This document shows positions 22,959 through 30,357 of a stretch of 33,452 nucleotides of DNA, in pieces. Origin of the DNA: Deltaproteobacteria bacterium (GTDB taxonomy: Bacteria > Desulfobacterota > Desulfuromonadia > Geobacterales > Pseudopelobacteraceae); assembly GCA_021779135.1 (NCBI GenBank), contig JAJYBH010000025.1:1-33452 (forward strand), written 5' to 3'. The notes beneath the pieces are model-generated. The model saw nothing but the letters and a program-made list of their open reading frames with translations, did not search any database and was not told the DNA's origin. The first letter of the stretch is position 1, and each line of letters opens with the position of its first letter. Both the position numbers and the translations under genes were made by a program.

Positions 22959-24053
22959 TCAGCCCTGCCTCAATACATGAACAGCGGTCGCCTTGAATGA
23001 TGCGACCACCTGATCACCAGCCTGCAAGACAAGTTTTTCAAGTGATTGGTTGGTGATGGTTGCAACCAGGGATAATCCGCAATCCAGGTACACCTTGTTA
23101 AACAGACCGAGTTGCACAACCTTCGTGATAGTGCCGGTGAAAATATTCCGGCTGCTGGTTTTGACCTCCGGATTTACCAGGGAAATGACGATATTCTCCG
23201 GGCGGATGCAGATCACGACCGATTCATGGGGCGCGCCTCCCCCCATGATCTCGATCGTCTGGCCGGCCACGGAGACGCTAAACAATCCGTTGGTGGACTC
23301 CGTGACGGTCCCGGTAAAGATGTTTTCCATGCCGACGAAGGTAGCCACGAATTCATTCACCGGCTGGTTGAGCACCGCCGATGGCGAGCCGGACTGTACT
23401 ATTTTCCCCTGCTGCATCACGACCATCCGGCCGGCCAGTCGCAGGGCGTCCATCTGGTCGTGCGTCGTCAGGATGGCGGTCACGCCCGATTCCCGCAGCA
23501 CAAACTCCAGATCATCGCTCAAAGCCTGACGGGCCGGCGGATCCAGGGCCACAAAGGGCTCATCGAGCAGAATGATCTCCGGCCTGGTGGCGAACGCCCG
23601 TGCCAGGCTGGTGCGCTGGGCCTCTCCGCCGGACAGTTTGCGGGCGGAACGATCAGCCAGGTGCGCGATCCGGAAACGCTCCAGACAGGCATGGACCCGC
23701 TCATGAATCTCGCGGCTGCCCATGTGGCGCAGACGTAATCCCAGGGCAACATTATCGAATACCGTCGTATCGAAAAGCAGCGGTTCCTGGAAAACCATGG
23801 CCAGCTTCCGGCGGTATTCGGTTGATGAAAATCCGGGGACAATGGACTGTTGTCGAAAGAAGATCTCTCCGGATTCCAGCGGCAGCAATCCGGCCAGGGC
23901 CAGCAGGAAACTGGACTTGCCGGTGCCGTTCGGACCGATCAGTGCGACCGTTTCATTGGCGTGCAGGACGAATGACGGGATTTCAAGCACCCGCGAACCT
24001 CCCCGGCTGACCAGGAGATTGCGGATTTCAAGGAGAGTTTTGCTGTTGCTCAA
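22959..24053 (-). CDS. tupC: Tungstate/molybdate ABC transporter ATPase (TupC-like)
   Basis: 364 aa from a TTG start at 24053 that overlaps the tupB stop (TTGA), with GGGAG eight bases upstream. It carries Walker A GPNGTGKSS (40-48), Q-loop Q89, signature LSGGE (140-144), Walker B IILLDEP (160-166) and switch His198. Residues about 235-360 are a two-part TOBE/Mop-like oxyanion-binding extension, typical of Mo/W importers and often used to sense the anion. Oxyanion choice is not readable from these motifs; tungstate is inferred from the TupB partner and the AOR gene. It is the last gene of the cluster. Confidence 0.88.
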   Translation of the reverse strand: MSNSKTLLEIRNLLVSRGGSRVLEIPSFVLHANETVALIGPNGTGKSSFLLALAGLLPLESGEIFFRQQSIVPGFSSTEYRRKLAMVFQEPLLFDTTVFDNVALGLRLRHMGSREIHERVHACLERFRIAHLADRSARKLSGGEAQRTSLARAFATRPEIILLDEPFVALDPPARQALSDDLEFVLRESGVTAILTTHDQMDALRLAGRMVVMQQGKIVQSGSPSAVLNQPVNEFVATFVGMENIFTGTVTESTNGLFSVSVAGQTIEIMGGGAPHESVVICIRPENIVISLVNPEVKTSSRNIFTGTITKVVQLGLFNKVYLDCGLSLVATITNQSLEKLVLQAGDQVVASFKATAVHVLRQG

Positions 24054-24751
24054 CGTGGACGCTCCCGCTGCTGGATGACGGTCAGCAGGTAGTTGACACT
24101 GAAGGCCAGCACCATCAGGATCAGGGACAGAGCGATAGCCACATCGAAATTCCCTTTTCCCGTCTCCATCACCGTCGCCGTGGTTAGCACCCGTGTCTGT
24201 CCCTTGATGTTGCCGCCCACCATGATCGACGCGCCGACCTCGGAGATAACGCCTCCGAACCCGGCCATAACCGCGGCAAGCAGCGGCAGACGCGCCTCAC
24301 GCACCAGGATCCAGACCGTCTGCAGACGGGTCGCGCCCAGGGCCTGCACCTGAAGTTTGAGATTGGCGGGCAGGTTCTGGATCGAGGCCACGGTAATGCC
24401 GGTTACTATCGGGGTAGCGATAACGGCCTGGGCCAGTATCATGGCGGTGGGGGTGTAGAGAATTTCGAGAAAACCGAGCGGGCCGTTGCGCCACAAAAAC
24501 AGCGTCACGAACAGGCCTACCACGACCGGCGGCAGTCCCATGCCGGTATTGACCAGGCTGATGACGAAACGACGCCCCGGGAAATCCGACAATGCCAGAA
24601 AGACACCGGCCGGGATGCCGATAAAGAGACTGACAAGGGTGGCGCTACAGGAGATCTTCAGCGAAAGCAGCGTAACCGCGTAAACCTCCGCATCGAGACT
24701 GACAATCAGGTTCCAGGCTTTAAGGATGCCTTCGACAAAGAGTTCCATCAT
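24050..24751 (-). CDS. tupB: Tungstate ABC transporter permease (TupB-like)
   Basis: 233 aa with five to six membrane helices. The cytoplasmic loop 'ALGATRLQTVWILVREARLP' holds the EAA motif that docks the ATPase. SEVGASIMVGGNIKGQTRVL near the C-terminus is the family hallmark of TupB-type permeases, which import tungstate at very low levels. GGGGTA precedes the ATG. No substrate-binding protein TupA is encoded next to it, although one is needed for an ABC importer, so it must be elsewhere. It follows the ThiF-like gene by 57 bp in the same direction. Confidence 0.88.
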   Translation of the reverse strand: MMELFVEGILKAWNLIVSLDAEVYAVTLLSLKISCSATLVSLFIGIPAGVFLALSDFPGRRFVISLVNTGMGLPPVVVGLFVTLFLWRNGPLGFLEILYTPTAMILAQAVIATPIVTGITVASIQNLPANLKLQVQALGATRLQTVWILVREARLPLLAAVMAGFGGVISEVGASIMVGGNIKGQTRVLTTATVMETGKGNFDVAIALSLILMVLAFSVNYLLTVIQQRERPR

Positions 24752-24808
24752 TACCCCGAAATTTCAACAGTACCTGCAAACAACCGGTCGCGACCGCGTT
24801 CATGTCGT

Positions 24809-25642
24809 TTACCTGTTAGCATCCCGTATGTCAATGATGTTTACATCCATGGAAAGCAGATCAATGATCAACTGACGCCCGCGCAGGTTTGTTCCTTGAT
24901 GCAGCAGCAGCTTGCAGACTTCGGCGACCTCAAGGCTTGCTATCACGGCCGGCGTGAAGGAGGGATTGCCCAGCGTCTCTTCAACACCTTTCCCGGATTT
25001 CCAGGAGCGGTAGATGGTTTGCAGCGCATCATCGCCGGGGAACTGGGTGGTGACATGCCCGAACCAACCGGCGATGGCGCCATGCACAAGCGGGATGCCC
25101 AATGCTGTGCAGACCTCGGCAAGCTCCAGACGGACCTGAATGCTGTCGAGCGCATCCACCGCTATCGAGCAGCCAGCCAGCAAGTCAGACCCGTTTTCGA
25201 GAGAGAATGCTGTCCGGATCGGAACCAGGGTTACCGCGGGATTGACCATGGTGACGCGCTTGAGGGCGGCTTCCACCTTGGCGTGCCCCAAATTCGCCGG
25301 AGAACTGAACAACTGGCGGTTCAGGTTATGCTCCTCGAAGACATCCGGATCGACCACAACAATCCGGCCAACCCCCAGACGGGCCAGTTCTTCAACGATA
25401 TAACCGCCCAGTCCGCCACAGCCGATCACGGCCACGCTGCTCCGGAACAGGGTCAACTGGTCACTGACGGTCATGGCCTTGCGATTGCGCTGGTAGCGGG
25501 CCGGCAGGATGCCCCGCTCCAGGGCCACCTCCTCGACCTGTGCCATGGTCACGCCGAAACGTCCGGCGGCTTCGACCTGGCGTTGCCAGGGGAGCATTTG
25601 GGCTTCGGCGCGATCACGCACGAAAATCGGCAGCGTATCCAT
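24809..25642 (-). CDS. ThiF/MoeB/HesA-family adenylyltransferase
   Basis: 277 aa with the E1-like nucleotide fold: GCGGLGG (74-80), VVVDPDVFEEHNLNRQ (95-110) and Asp/Asn/Arg residues that hold ATP. Such enzymes adenylate the C-terminal Gly of a MoaD/ThiS partner, preparing sulfur transfer in molybdopterin or tungstopterin synthesis. The partner gene ends one base upstream. An N-terminal extra of about 60 residues precedes the fold. The zinc-binding CxxC pairs of MoeB are missing: where MoeB has PCYRC, this protein reads DALQTIYRSW. It therefore belongs to a zinc-free branch. Confidence 0.85.
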   Translation of the reverse strand: MDTLPIFVRDRAEAQMLPWQRQVEAAGRFGVTMAQVEEVALERGILPARYQRNRKAMTVSDQLTLFRSSVAVIGCGGLGGYIVEELARLGVGRIVVVDPDVFEEHNLNRQLFSSPANLGHAKVEAALKRVTMVNPAVTLVPIRTAFSLENGSDLLAGCSIAVDALDSIQVRLELAEVCTALGIPLVHGAIAGWFGHVTTQFPGDDALQTIYRSWKSGKGVEETLGNPSFTPAVIASLEVAEVCKLLLHQGTNLRGRQLIIDLLSMDVNIIDIRDANR

Positions 25643-25643
25643 C

Positions 25644-25868
25644 TCACCCCCCGCCCAGAAGCGGGAAGAGCGCCAGGCTGTCGCCCTCGGCCAGTACGTG
25701 CTCCAGTTTGACGTGGCGGTTGTTGACCATCATGATGCCCAGTTCGGCGTGCGGCAGCTTAAGCCTGTCGGCCACGTCCGCCACGGTGGTGCCGTCCGGA
25801 TAATCAATGCGAGCAGTCTCGAAACGACCGGTTCGAAACGAAGCGAACAGTTTTACGGTTACCTGCAT
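25644..25868 (-). CDS. MoaD/ThiS-family sulfur-carrier protein
   Basis: 74 aa with a ubiquitin-like beta-grasp: 'MQVTVKLFASFRTGRFET', 'DYPDGTTVADVADRLKLP', 'GIMMVNNRHVKLEHVLAEGD' and SLALFPLLGGG. The C-terminal Gly-Gly is the site of adenylation and thiocarboxylation by the adjacent ThiF-like enzyme; here there are three glycines. It probably serves the pterin cofactor of the AOR in the same cluster. Spacing is 10 bases from the previous gene and one base to the next, so it is co-translated. Confidence 0.85.
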   Translation of the reverse strand: MQVTVKLFASFRTGRFETARIDYPDGTTVADVADRLKLPHAELGIMMVNNRHVKLEHVLAEGDSLALFPLLGGG

Positions 25869-25878
25869 GGTCTGTACC

Positions 25879-26493
25879 TCAGGGGGATGAAAACGTCACG
25901 CTCAGACGAATGGTGGAGTCAGTGGGAAACGGTTTAGTTCTCAGCGATGAAGGCGGCACAAGCGGGATATCGTCGAGCAGAGCCGAACGGCACCCTTGCC
26001 AGAAGGAATCGCTTCTGCCCGAGATGAACAGCGCCAGTTCGGAAGCTGAAAGAGTAATCCCCCGCTGGAGAAAACCGGCACCGAGTTCCGGAAGCAGCAA
26101 ATTGAAAAGTTTGACGCGCACGGGAGCTATACGATCGCTGGCGTTTGCCGCTGTGTCGCGGTACGAAATGCCCTCCCGCATTGCGGCATAATACCCGCCA
26201 CGCCGCATGGTGGCACCGACCAGACCGGGCATGGCCCCCGACAGGGCCAGGACGGAATCGGCACGGATCACGGCCGTAGCCAGGCTGTCTACCGGGCGGC
26301 TGTCAAGAAAGATCGTCGTAATTCTCTCAGCTGCGTATTCCGGCGCAATGCCCCACTGTTGACTCAGCAGAGTGTCCAACGTACAGCCGACATGCGCCTC
26401 GACTTCCACCCCTTTTTGCAGAAGCGGGAAGAACGCCCCCAGCTGATCCGCCTGCAAGCTCAGGTGCAGTCTTGCTGCAGGGGTCTTATTCAT
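25879..26493 (-). CDS. 204-aa protein of unknown function in the AOR cluster
   Basis: The protein has a beta-rich start (RLHLSLQADQLGAFFPLLQK), a segment GVEVEAHVGCTLDTLLSQQW (28-47) and later LALSGAMPGLVGATMRRGG. No known domain is recognised. Its start overlaps the preceding zinc-ribbon gene by 8 bases and it precedes the MoaD gene by 10, so it is firmly in the operon. Location suggests a role in tungstopterin enzyme maturation or use; this is inference. A search for conservation beside AOR genes would be the test. Confidence 0.7.
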   Translation of the reverse strand: MNKTPAARLHLSLQADQLGAFFPLLQKGVEVEAHVGCTLDTLLSQQWGIAPEYAAERITTIFLDSRPVDSLATAVIRADSVLALSGAMPGLVGATMRRGGYYAAMREGISYRDTAANASDRIAPVRVKLFNLLLPELGAGFLQRGITLSASELALFISGRSDSFWQGCRSALLDDIPLVPPSSLRTKPFPTDSTIRLSVTFSSP

Positions 26494-26734
26494 CGGAGCG
26501 CCTCATCTTTTCTTTGCGCAGGTCATCCGGGAGGTGAATCAGGCCACAACTGCGGCACTTGCCGTAACGTGCCGGTAGGTAGACAACATTGACGGAGAGA
26601 CATTTCTTGCAGAGCCAGTAATTGTAATCCGTCGTTTCCCGTCCGGCAAGCTGGCCGTGAAGCCAACTGTAGTAGGAGTCCCAGTCGTACTCCGGCGGCT
26701 GCGCCGCCTTTTCCACCAGTTGTTCCAGCAGCAT
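26486..26734 (-). CDS. 82-aa zinc-ribbon protein in the AOR cluster
   Basis: ATG 26734 has AGGAGGGAG just upstream, so the longer upstream frame, which crosses a palindromic element, is rejected. The N-terminal half is helical and aromatic (EYDWDSYYSWLHGQLAG). The C-terminal half is a two-knuckle zinc ribbon, CKKC and CRSC around residues 42-62 (WLCKKCLSVNVVYLPARYGK), with a basic tail. It might be a small metal- or iron-sulfur-binding partner of the AOR. It is encoded directly after the AOR gene across the palindrome and overlaps the next gene. Function unknown. Confidence 0.7.
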   Translation of the reverse strand: MLLEQLVEKAAQPPEYDWDSYYSWLHGQLAGRETTDYNYWLCKKCLSVNVVYLPARYGKCRSCGLIHLPDDLRKEKMRRSDE

Positions 26735-26810
26735 GGCTCCCTCCTGGCTCGCATAAGTTGTGACTTTATTCAAACGGCTGGAAAATTGCCCCGTTCGTTT
26801 AGCAAGTTTT

Positions 26811-26932
26811 ACGACGTTCAGATTTGCATCAGGTCGGCCCCGCCCGCAGGAAATCCGCGGAGGCGTAGCAGCGCTACGTCGCACAAGGAATTTCTGAGGA
26901 CGGGGTCGAGATGGCGTAAATATGGACGTCGC
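26811..26932. repeat. Large imperfect palindrome, REP/MITE-like
   Basis: Two arms of about 58 bp (26811-26869 and 26873-26932) are inverted copies of each other. The centre is perfect (CGTAGC, loop AGC, GCTACG), and the outer parts match with scattered changes, for example ACGACGTTCAGATTTG against the reverse complement of the right arm. It starts 7 bp beyond the AOR stop and covers most of the gap to the zinc-ribbon gene. It could fold into a very long hairpin in RNA, setting the AOR level apart from the downstream genes. Confidence 0.65.
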
Positions 26933-26938
26933 AGTGTA

Positions 26939-28675
26939 CTACCAGTTGAATACTTCGTCCAGTTCCTCGTCCTTCATCATAAAGGTCTGGTTGTGCGGCG
27001 CGATCGGCTCGTTGTAGAAGAAACGCGGCAGACGGTCGTGATGCTTGGTGAAGCCGGCCCGGGTATTGAAATCGCGTTCGGCGGACAGCACCTTTTTGCC
27101 CAGCGCCACCACGTCGTCGCCGGTCATGGTAATACCATGGAAGGACCCGAGCATGTCAAGCAGTGCCTGAAAGGTTTCCGGCTGATCCATGATGGCAAAG
27201 GCGATGAACAGGCACATGCCGGTGGAGTCGATGGCAGCGGTGGCGATCTGCAGATTGCGCGACAGCTCGATCTGCCCCTCGGTCTTGAGCGGATCGACAT
27301 CGCCGCCGACCTTGAGGATGTTGGTGGCAATGGCGTAGCCGGCCGTATGGTCGGCGCCCTGGGTAGTGGTAGCGTAGGTGACGCCGATACCCTGTACGGC
27401 ACGCGGATCGTAGGCCGGCAGGGCCTGATCCTTGACGACCGGTACCCGCTCCACGCCAAAGACCTTGCCGGTGATGGCGGCGCCGCTGCCGAGCACGCGG
27501 CCCAGCGGGGTCCCTTTCTGGACCTCTTCAACCAGCCGGATGGCGCCGGCCTTGTCGCCGAACTCGATGATGCCCGCATCCATGGCCACGCCGATGGTGA
27601 CGCCCATCTCGATGGTGTCCACGCCGATATTGTCGTCCAGGAAGTCAAGGTGGGCCACGGTATCCAGATCATCGATGCCGCAGTGGCCGCCGTGGGACCA
27701 GACCGTCTCGTATTCCGGCTGTTTGGTCAGGTAGTGGCCGTCCTTGTCGTTGTAAACCCCCGAACACTGGATGACGCAGCCGCGGTGGCAGCCGTGTGTA
27801 GCCGTGCCGCCACGCTCGATTTCCAAAGCCGCCTGTGTCTCACCGCTCAGATTGTTGGAACCGGCGAACTGACCGCCCTTGAAGTTGTAGCTGGGGTAAC
27901 CGCCGGCCTCGTTGAGCACGTTGGTCAAGACGTTGGTGCCGTAGGCCGGCAGGCCTTCGCCGGTGACCGGGTGCTTGCGCAGCCCCTCGACAAACTTGCG
28001 ATTGGCATCGCGATAGGCGTCCGGGTCCTTGGGGGGGCGCATCTTGCAGCCGGCGTCATCGATGATGATCGCCTTGACGCGCTTGGCACCCATGACGGCG
28101 CCGACACCACCGCGGCCGCAGTGGCGGGTCGGACGCAGCTCGGGATCGGTGCAGGCGATGGAAGCCGCCAGCAGCTTGCGCTCGCCGGCCGAACCGATGG
28201 ACATGTAGGCCACCTTGTCGCCGTACTCCTTGCGCAGTTTCTCGATGAGGGGGTAGTTGTCCATCAGCTTGAGGCTGTTGTCCACGGTGACATGGATGCC
28301 GTCCTTGTTGATAACGATCTTGTACAGGTCGTCGCCTTCCGGTTTTCCTTCGAGGATGACGGCCGCGTAACCGAGACGAGCCAGCACCTGGGCAGCCTGG
28401 CCACCGGCGTTGGATTCCTTGATGGTGCCGGTCAGCGGGCTTTTGCAGCCTACCGACAACCGGCCGGTCATGGAGCCGGTGGTGCCGCTAAGCATGCCAG
28501 GCGAGATGACCAGTTTGTTCTCGGCGCCCAGCGGATGGGCGAGTGGATGAACCTCGGCCGCGACCACCAGGGACGTCATCGCCCTGCCGCCCAGCCCGGC
28601 GTACACCCCGAGATCACCAACGGTAACCTTCGGGCCGCCGGCGGCCCCCATGTCAATTCGTGCAATTTTGTCCAT
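26939..28675 (-). CDS. aor: Aldehyde:ferredoxin oxidoreductase, tungsten-dependent
   Basis: 578 aa from ATG 28675 (GGAGAACACGT before it). It has the AOR cluster motif C-x3-C-x3-C (C296, C300, C304, in HGCHRGCVIQC) and a distal Cys (C488 in IDSTGMCLF), which bind the [4Fe-4S] cluster. Pterin-binding loops are present near residues 60-95 (SPGMLSGTTGSMTGR) and DPELRPTRHCGRGGVGAVMG (177-196). AORs oxidise aldehydes to acids, reducing ferredoxin, or run the reverse. It is the first gene of the tungsten operon, under a probable Moco/Tuco riboswitch. Length is close to typical AORs (about 600 aa). The specific aldehyde is unknown. Confidence 0.92.
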   Translation of the reverse strand: MDKIARIDMGAAGGPKVTVGDLGVYAGLGGRAMTSLVVAAEVHPLAHPLGAENKLVISPGMLSGTTGSMTGRLSVGCKSPLTGTIKESNAGGQAAQVLARLGYAAVILEGKPEGDDLYKIVINKDGIHVTVDNSLKLMDNYPLIEKLRKEYGDKVAYMSIGSAGERKLLAASIACTDPELRPTRHCGRGGVGAVMGAKRVKAIIIDDAGCKMRPPKDPDAYRDANRKFVEGLRKHPVTGEGLPAYGTNVLTNVLNEAGGYPSYNFKGGQFAGSNNLSGETQAALEIERGGTATHGCHRGCVIQCSGVYNDKDGHYLTKQPEYETVWSHGGHCGIDDLDTVAHLDFLDDNIGVDTIEMGVTIGVAMDAGIIEFGDKAGAIRLVEEVQKGTPLGRVLGSGAAITGKVFGVERVPVVKDQALPAYDPRAVQGIGVTYATTTQGADHTAGYAIATNILKVGGDVDPLKTEGQIELSRNLQIATAAIDSTGMCLFIAFAIMDQPETFQALLDMLGSFHGITMTGDDVVALGKKVLSAERDFNTRAGFTKHHDRLPRFFYNEPIAPHNQTFMMKDEELDEVFNW

Positions 28676-28696
28676 ACGTGTTCTCCTTTCCCTTTT

Positions 28697-28711
28697 CTGT
28701 GCCTGGCACAG
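28697..28711. repeat. 15-bp palindrome in the AOR leader
   Basis: CTGTGCC-T-GGCACAG lies between the riboswitch and the AOR start codon and could form a small hairpin (CTGTG stem, 5-nt loop) just before the ribosome site. It may take part in the expression switch. Confidence 0.5.
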
Positions 28712-28719
28712 TGAAATTC

Positions 28720-28810
28720 TCCTTTTCAAAGGAAGGCTGCACCGTTTCCCGTGCAACCCAATGGCCTGATGCCGTTGGAGGGTCCCTGTAGGCGGTTAGG
28801 CTCGGAGTAA
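28720..28810 (-). promoter_or_regulatory. Probable Moco/Tuco riboswitch in the AOR leader
   Basis: The minus-strand leader reads CTCCGAGCC, then GGGACCCTCCAAC, then GGTTGCAC, a GGGAAAC loop and GTGCAGCC, then CTTCC. The GGTTGCAC/GTGCAGCC stem has 8 pairs including one G-U. I recall this order of blocks for Moco-motif RNAs; the tungsten-linked subset (Tuco) is known to lack one arm. The RNA starts almost at the predicted transcription start. A CCTTT and AAAAGG pair behind it (plus 28724-28737) includes a decoy AAGGAG, so control could be at ribosome access. The class was recalled from memory and not model-checked. Confidence 0.62.
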
Positions 28811-28816
28811 AATGTT

Positions 28817-28846
28817 ATTATACTACAGTTGAAGACTTTGCGCCAA
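28817..28846 (-). promoter_or_regulatory. AOR operon promoter
   Basis: The minus strand shows a perfect TATAAT (plus 28817-28822), an 18-bp spacer and TTGGCG (plus 28841-28846). Start near 28810 leaves a leader of about 135 nt, filled by the riboswitch. Confidence 0.7.
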
Positions 28847-28908
28847 CTACAGACAGAACTATCCTTCCTGTTGGCACAGATCTTTAAAAAGCGGTTTTAC
28901 AATATATG

Positions 28909-30357
28909 TCAGAGCCCGGGACACTCGGCTGACAACGCCGCCTGCCGGAGAATGAGCACCTTGTAGGAGGAGAAACATTTCCGGCTGAGACAGCCCCAGA
29001 ACACCCCCGCACCGTAGGCAAGCTGCTCCAGCAGGTAGATACCGGCGAACAGCGGAAACGACAGACGAGGTTTCTTGACGGCAAAGTCTACCCCTGCCGC
29101 ACTGAGCAGCACAAACCCGAACAGGGTCCACATCGCCGGCACGATCAGGGCCACAACGACCAGCGGGACCGAATAGTAGCGCACCAGGTGATAACAGAGA
29201 TAGTAGACCAGGCTGCCCAGGGCCCGCAGCCGCCCGGCCAGGATTGCGCCAAGGGCGATGGGCAGCCCCTGTTTGACTATCCTCTTGCGGACGGCCGCGG
29301 CATCGGCAGCCAGCAGCCCGCCGGCCAGCAGCAGCGTCCACCCCCCGGTAAGGGGCGCCATGAGGCAGAGCAGCAGGACGGCTGCCAGGATCGCCGGGAT
29401 GACCATCTGTTTGCGCCGCCGGGGATGCAGGAGCTGCAGCATCCCCTCGGAGGTGCCGTAATCGAAACGACGGGACATAAAGGATCGGATCGAACTGCGA
29501 TGCTCGTGCAGCACGTTTCCCGCCGGCAGGTAGGCGATGGTCCAGCCGCTGTCGCGCAGGCGCCAGGTCAGGTCCACATCCTCGCCGACATGCATCTCGT
29601 CCTTGAATCCGCCCGCGCGCCGGAAGGCGCTGCGCCTGACCAGCAGGTTGCAACTGGGGAGATAGAAGGTATCGCTGCCGCCGCTGCCGGTACGTTCGCG
29701 GGAGCCGAGCGAGAGGCTGGACATGCTCGATTCATAGCGGTCAACAGCCGATTCGGTGCACATGCCGTCCACCTGTCCCCCCACCGCCGCCATGGAGGGA
29801 TTGCTGAAGGCGGGGATCAGTTCGTTCAGCCACTCCCGGGATGCGCTGCAGTCGGAATCGATGAAGGCCAGGATCTCGCCGGTGGCCATGGCGGCGCCGA
29901 CATTACGGGCAGCCGCCGGACCGCGCCCGCTGCCGCCCGAAGGCACCAGCAGGGCCCCGGATTGAGTCGCCACCAGCGCGGAGTCGTCACTGCTGCCATC
30001 GTCTACTACAATTATCTGGAGTTTTTCCTGCGGGTAATCGAGATCGGAAAGTGATTTCAGGCAGCGCTGCAATTCTGCGGCGCGATCCTTGACCGGGATG
30101 ACGATGCTGATCACCGGCACTGTTGCCGGCTGCTGCTGAGTACCAGGCAGCCGCTCCGCGAAACCCCTGGACGCCAGTTGCTCCAGCACGGCAGCCTCGG
30201 ATGCGGAAGGTGTGATGACCGTCCCGTCCGCCCCCCGCGCGACCAGGTCCGCCAGAGAGCGGTTCAGGCGCAGTACGCAGAGCGGCGATTTCGAAAGCAG
30301 AAATATTCCCCCGTCCCGTTCCACCAGCTCCACGTTTTGCGCCAAACGGTAGTTCAT
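28909..30357 (-). CDS. PqqD-like plus GT2 glycosyltransferase, resembling mycofactocin MftF
   Basis: 482 aa. Residues 1-72 look like a PqqD-type peptide-binding fold (MNYRLAQNVELVERDGGIFL, 'CVLRLNRSLADLVARGADG'). Residues about 80-290 are a GT-A family 2 glycosyltransferase with VPVISIVIPVKDRA, VVDDGSSDDS (118-127) and the metal motif DSD (167-169). Three to four membrane helices follow (about 320-450). This fusion is characteristic of MftF, which adds glucose units to the redox cofactor mycofactocin. No mftA-E genes lie in the window. The start overlaps the etfB stop as ATGA, so it is translated with the FixBCXA genes. The mycofactocin link is inference. Confidence 0.72.
   Translation of the reverse strand: MNYRLAQNVELVERDGGIFLLSKSPLCVLRLNRSLADLVARGADGTVITPSASEAAVLEQLASRGFAERLPGTQQQPATVPVISIVIPVKDRAAELQRCLKSLSDLDYPQEKLQIIVVDDGSSDDSALVATQSGALLVPSGGSGRGPAAARNVGAAMATGEILAFIDSDCSASREWLNELIPAFSNPSMAAVGGQVDGMCTESAVDRYESSMSSLSLGSRERTGSGGSDTFYLPSCNLLVRRSAFRRAGGFKDEMHVGEDVDLTWRLRDSGWTIAYLPAGNVLHEHRSSIRSFMSRRFDYGTSEGMLQLLHPRRRKQMVIPAILAAVLLLCLMAPLTGGWTLLLAGGLLAADAAAVRKRIVKQGLPIALGAILAGRLRALGSLVYYLCYHLVRYYSVPLVVVALIVPAMWTLFGFVLLSAAGVDFAVKKPRLSFPLFAGIYLLEQLAYGAGVFWGCLSRKCFSSYKVLILRQAALSAECPGL

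Noticed and set aside
26657-28714. Long plus-strand open frame opposite AOR (685 codons)
   Set aside because: It is a shadow of the high-GC AOR gene; the product is a low-information string, and the opposite strand has a full AOR with motifs.
28859-29653. Minus-strand frame within the glycosyltransferase gene
   Set aside because: It overlaps the GT2/membrane gene in another frame and is Arg/Ala/Gly-rich with no motif.
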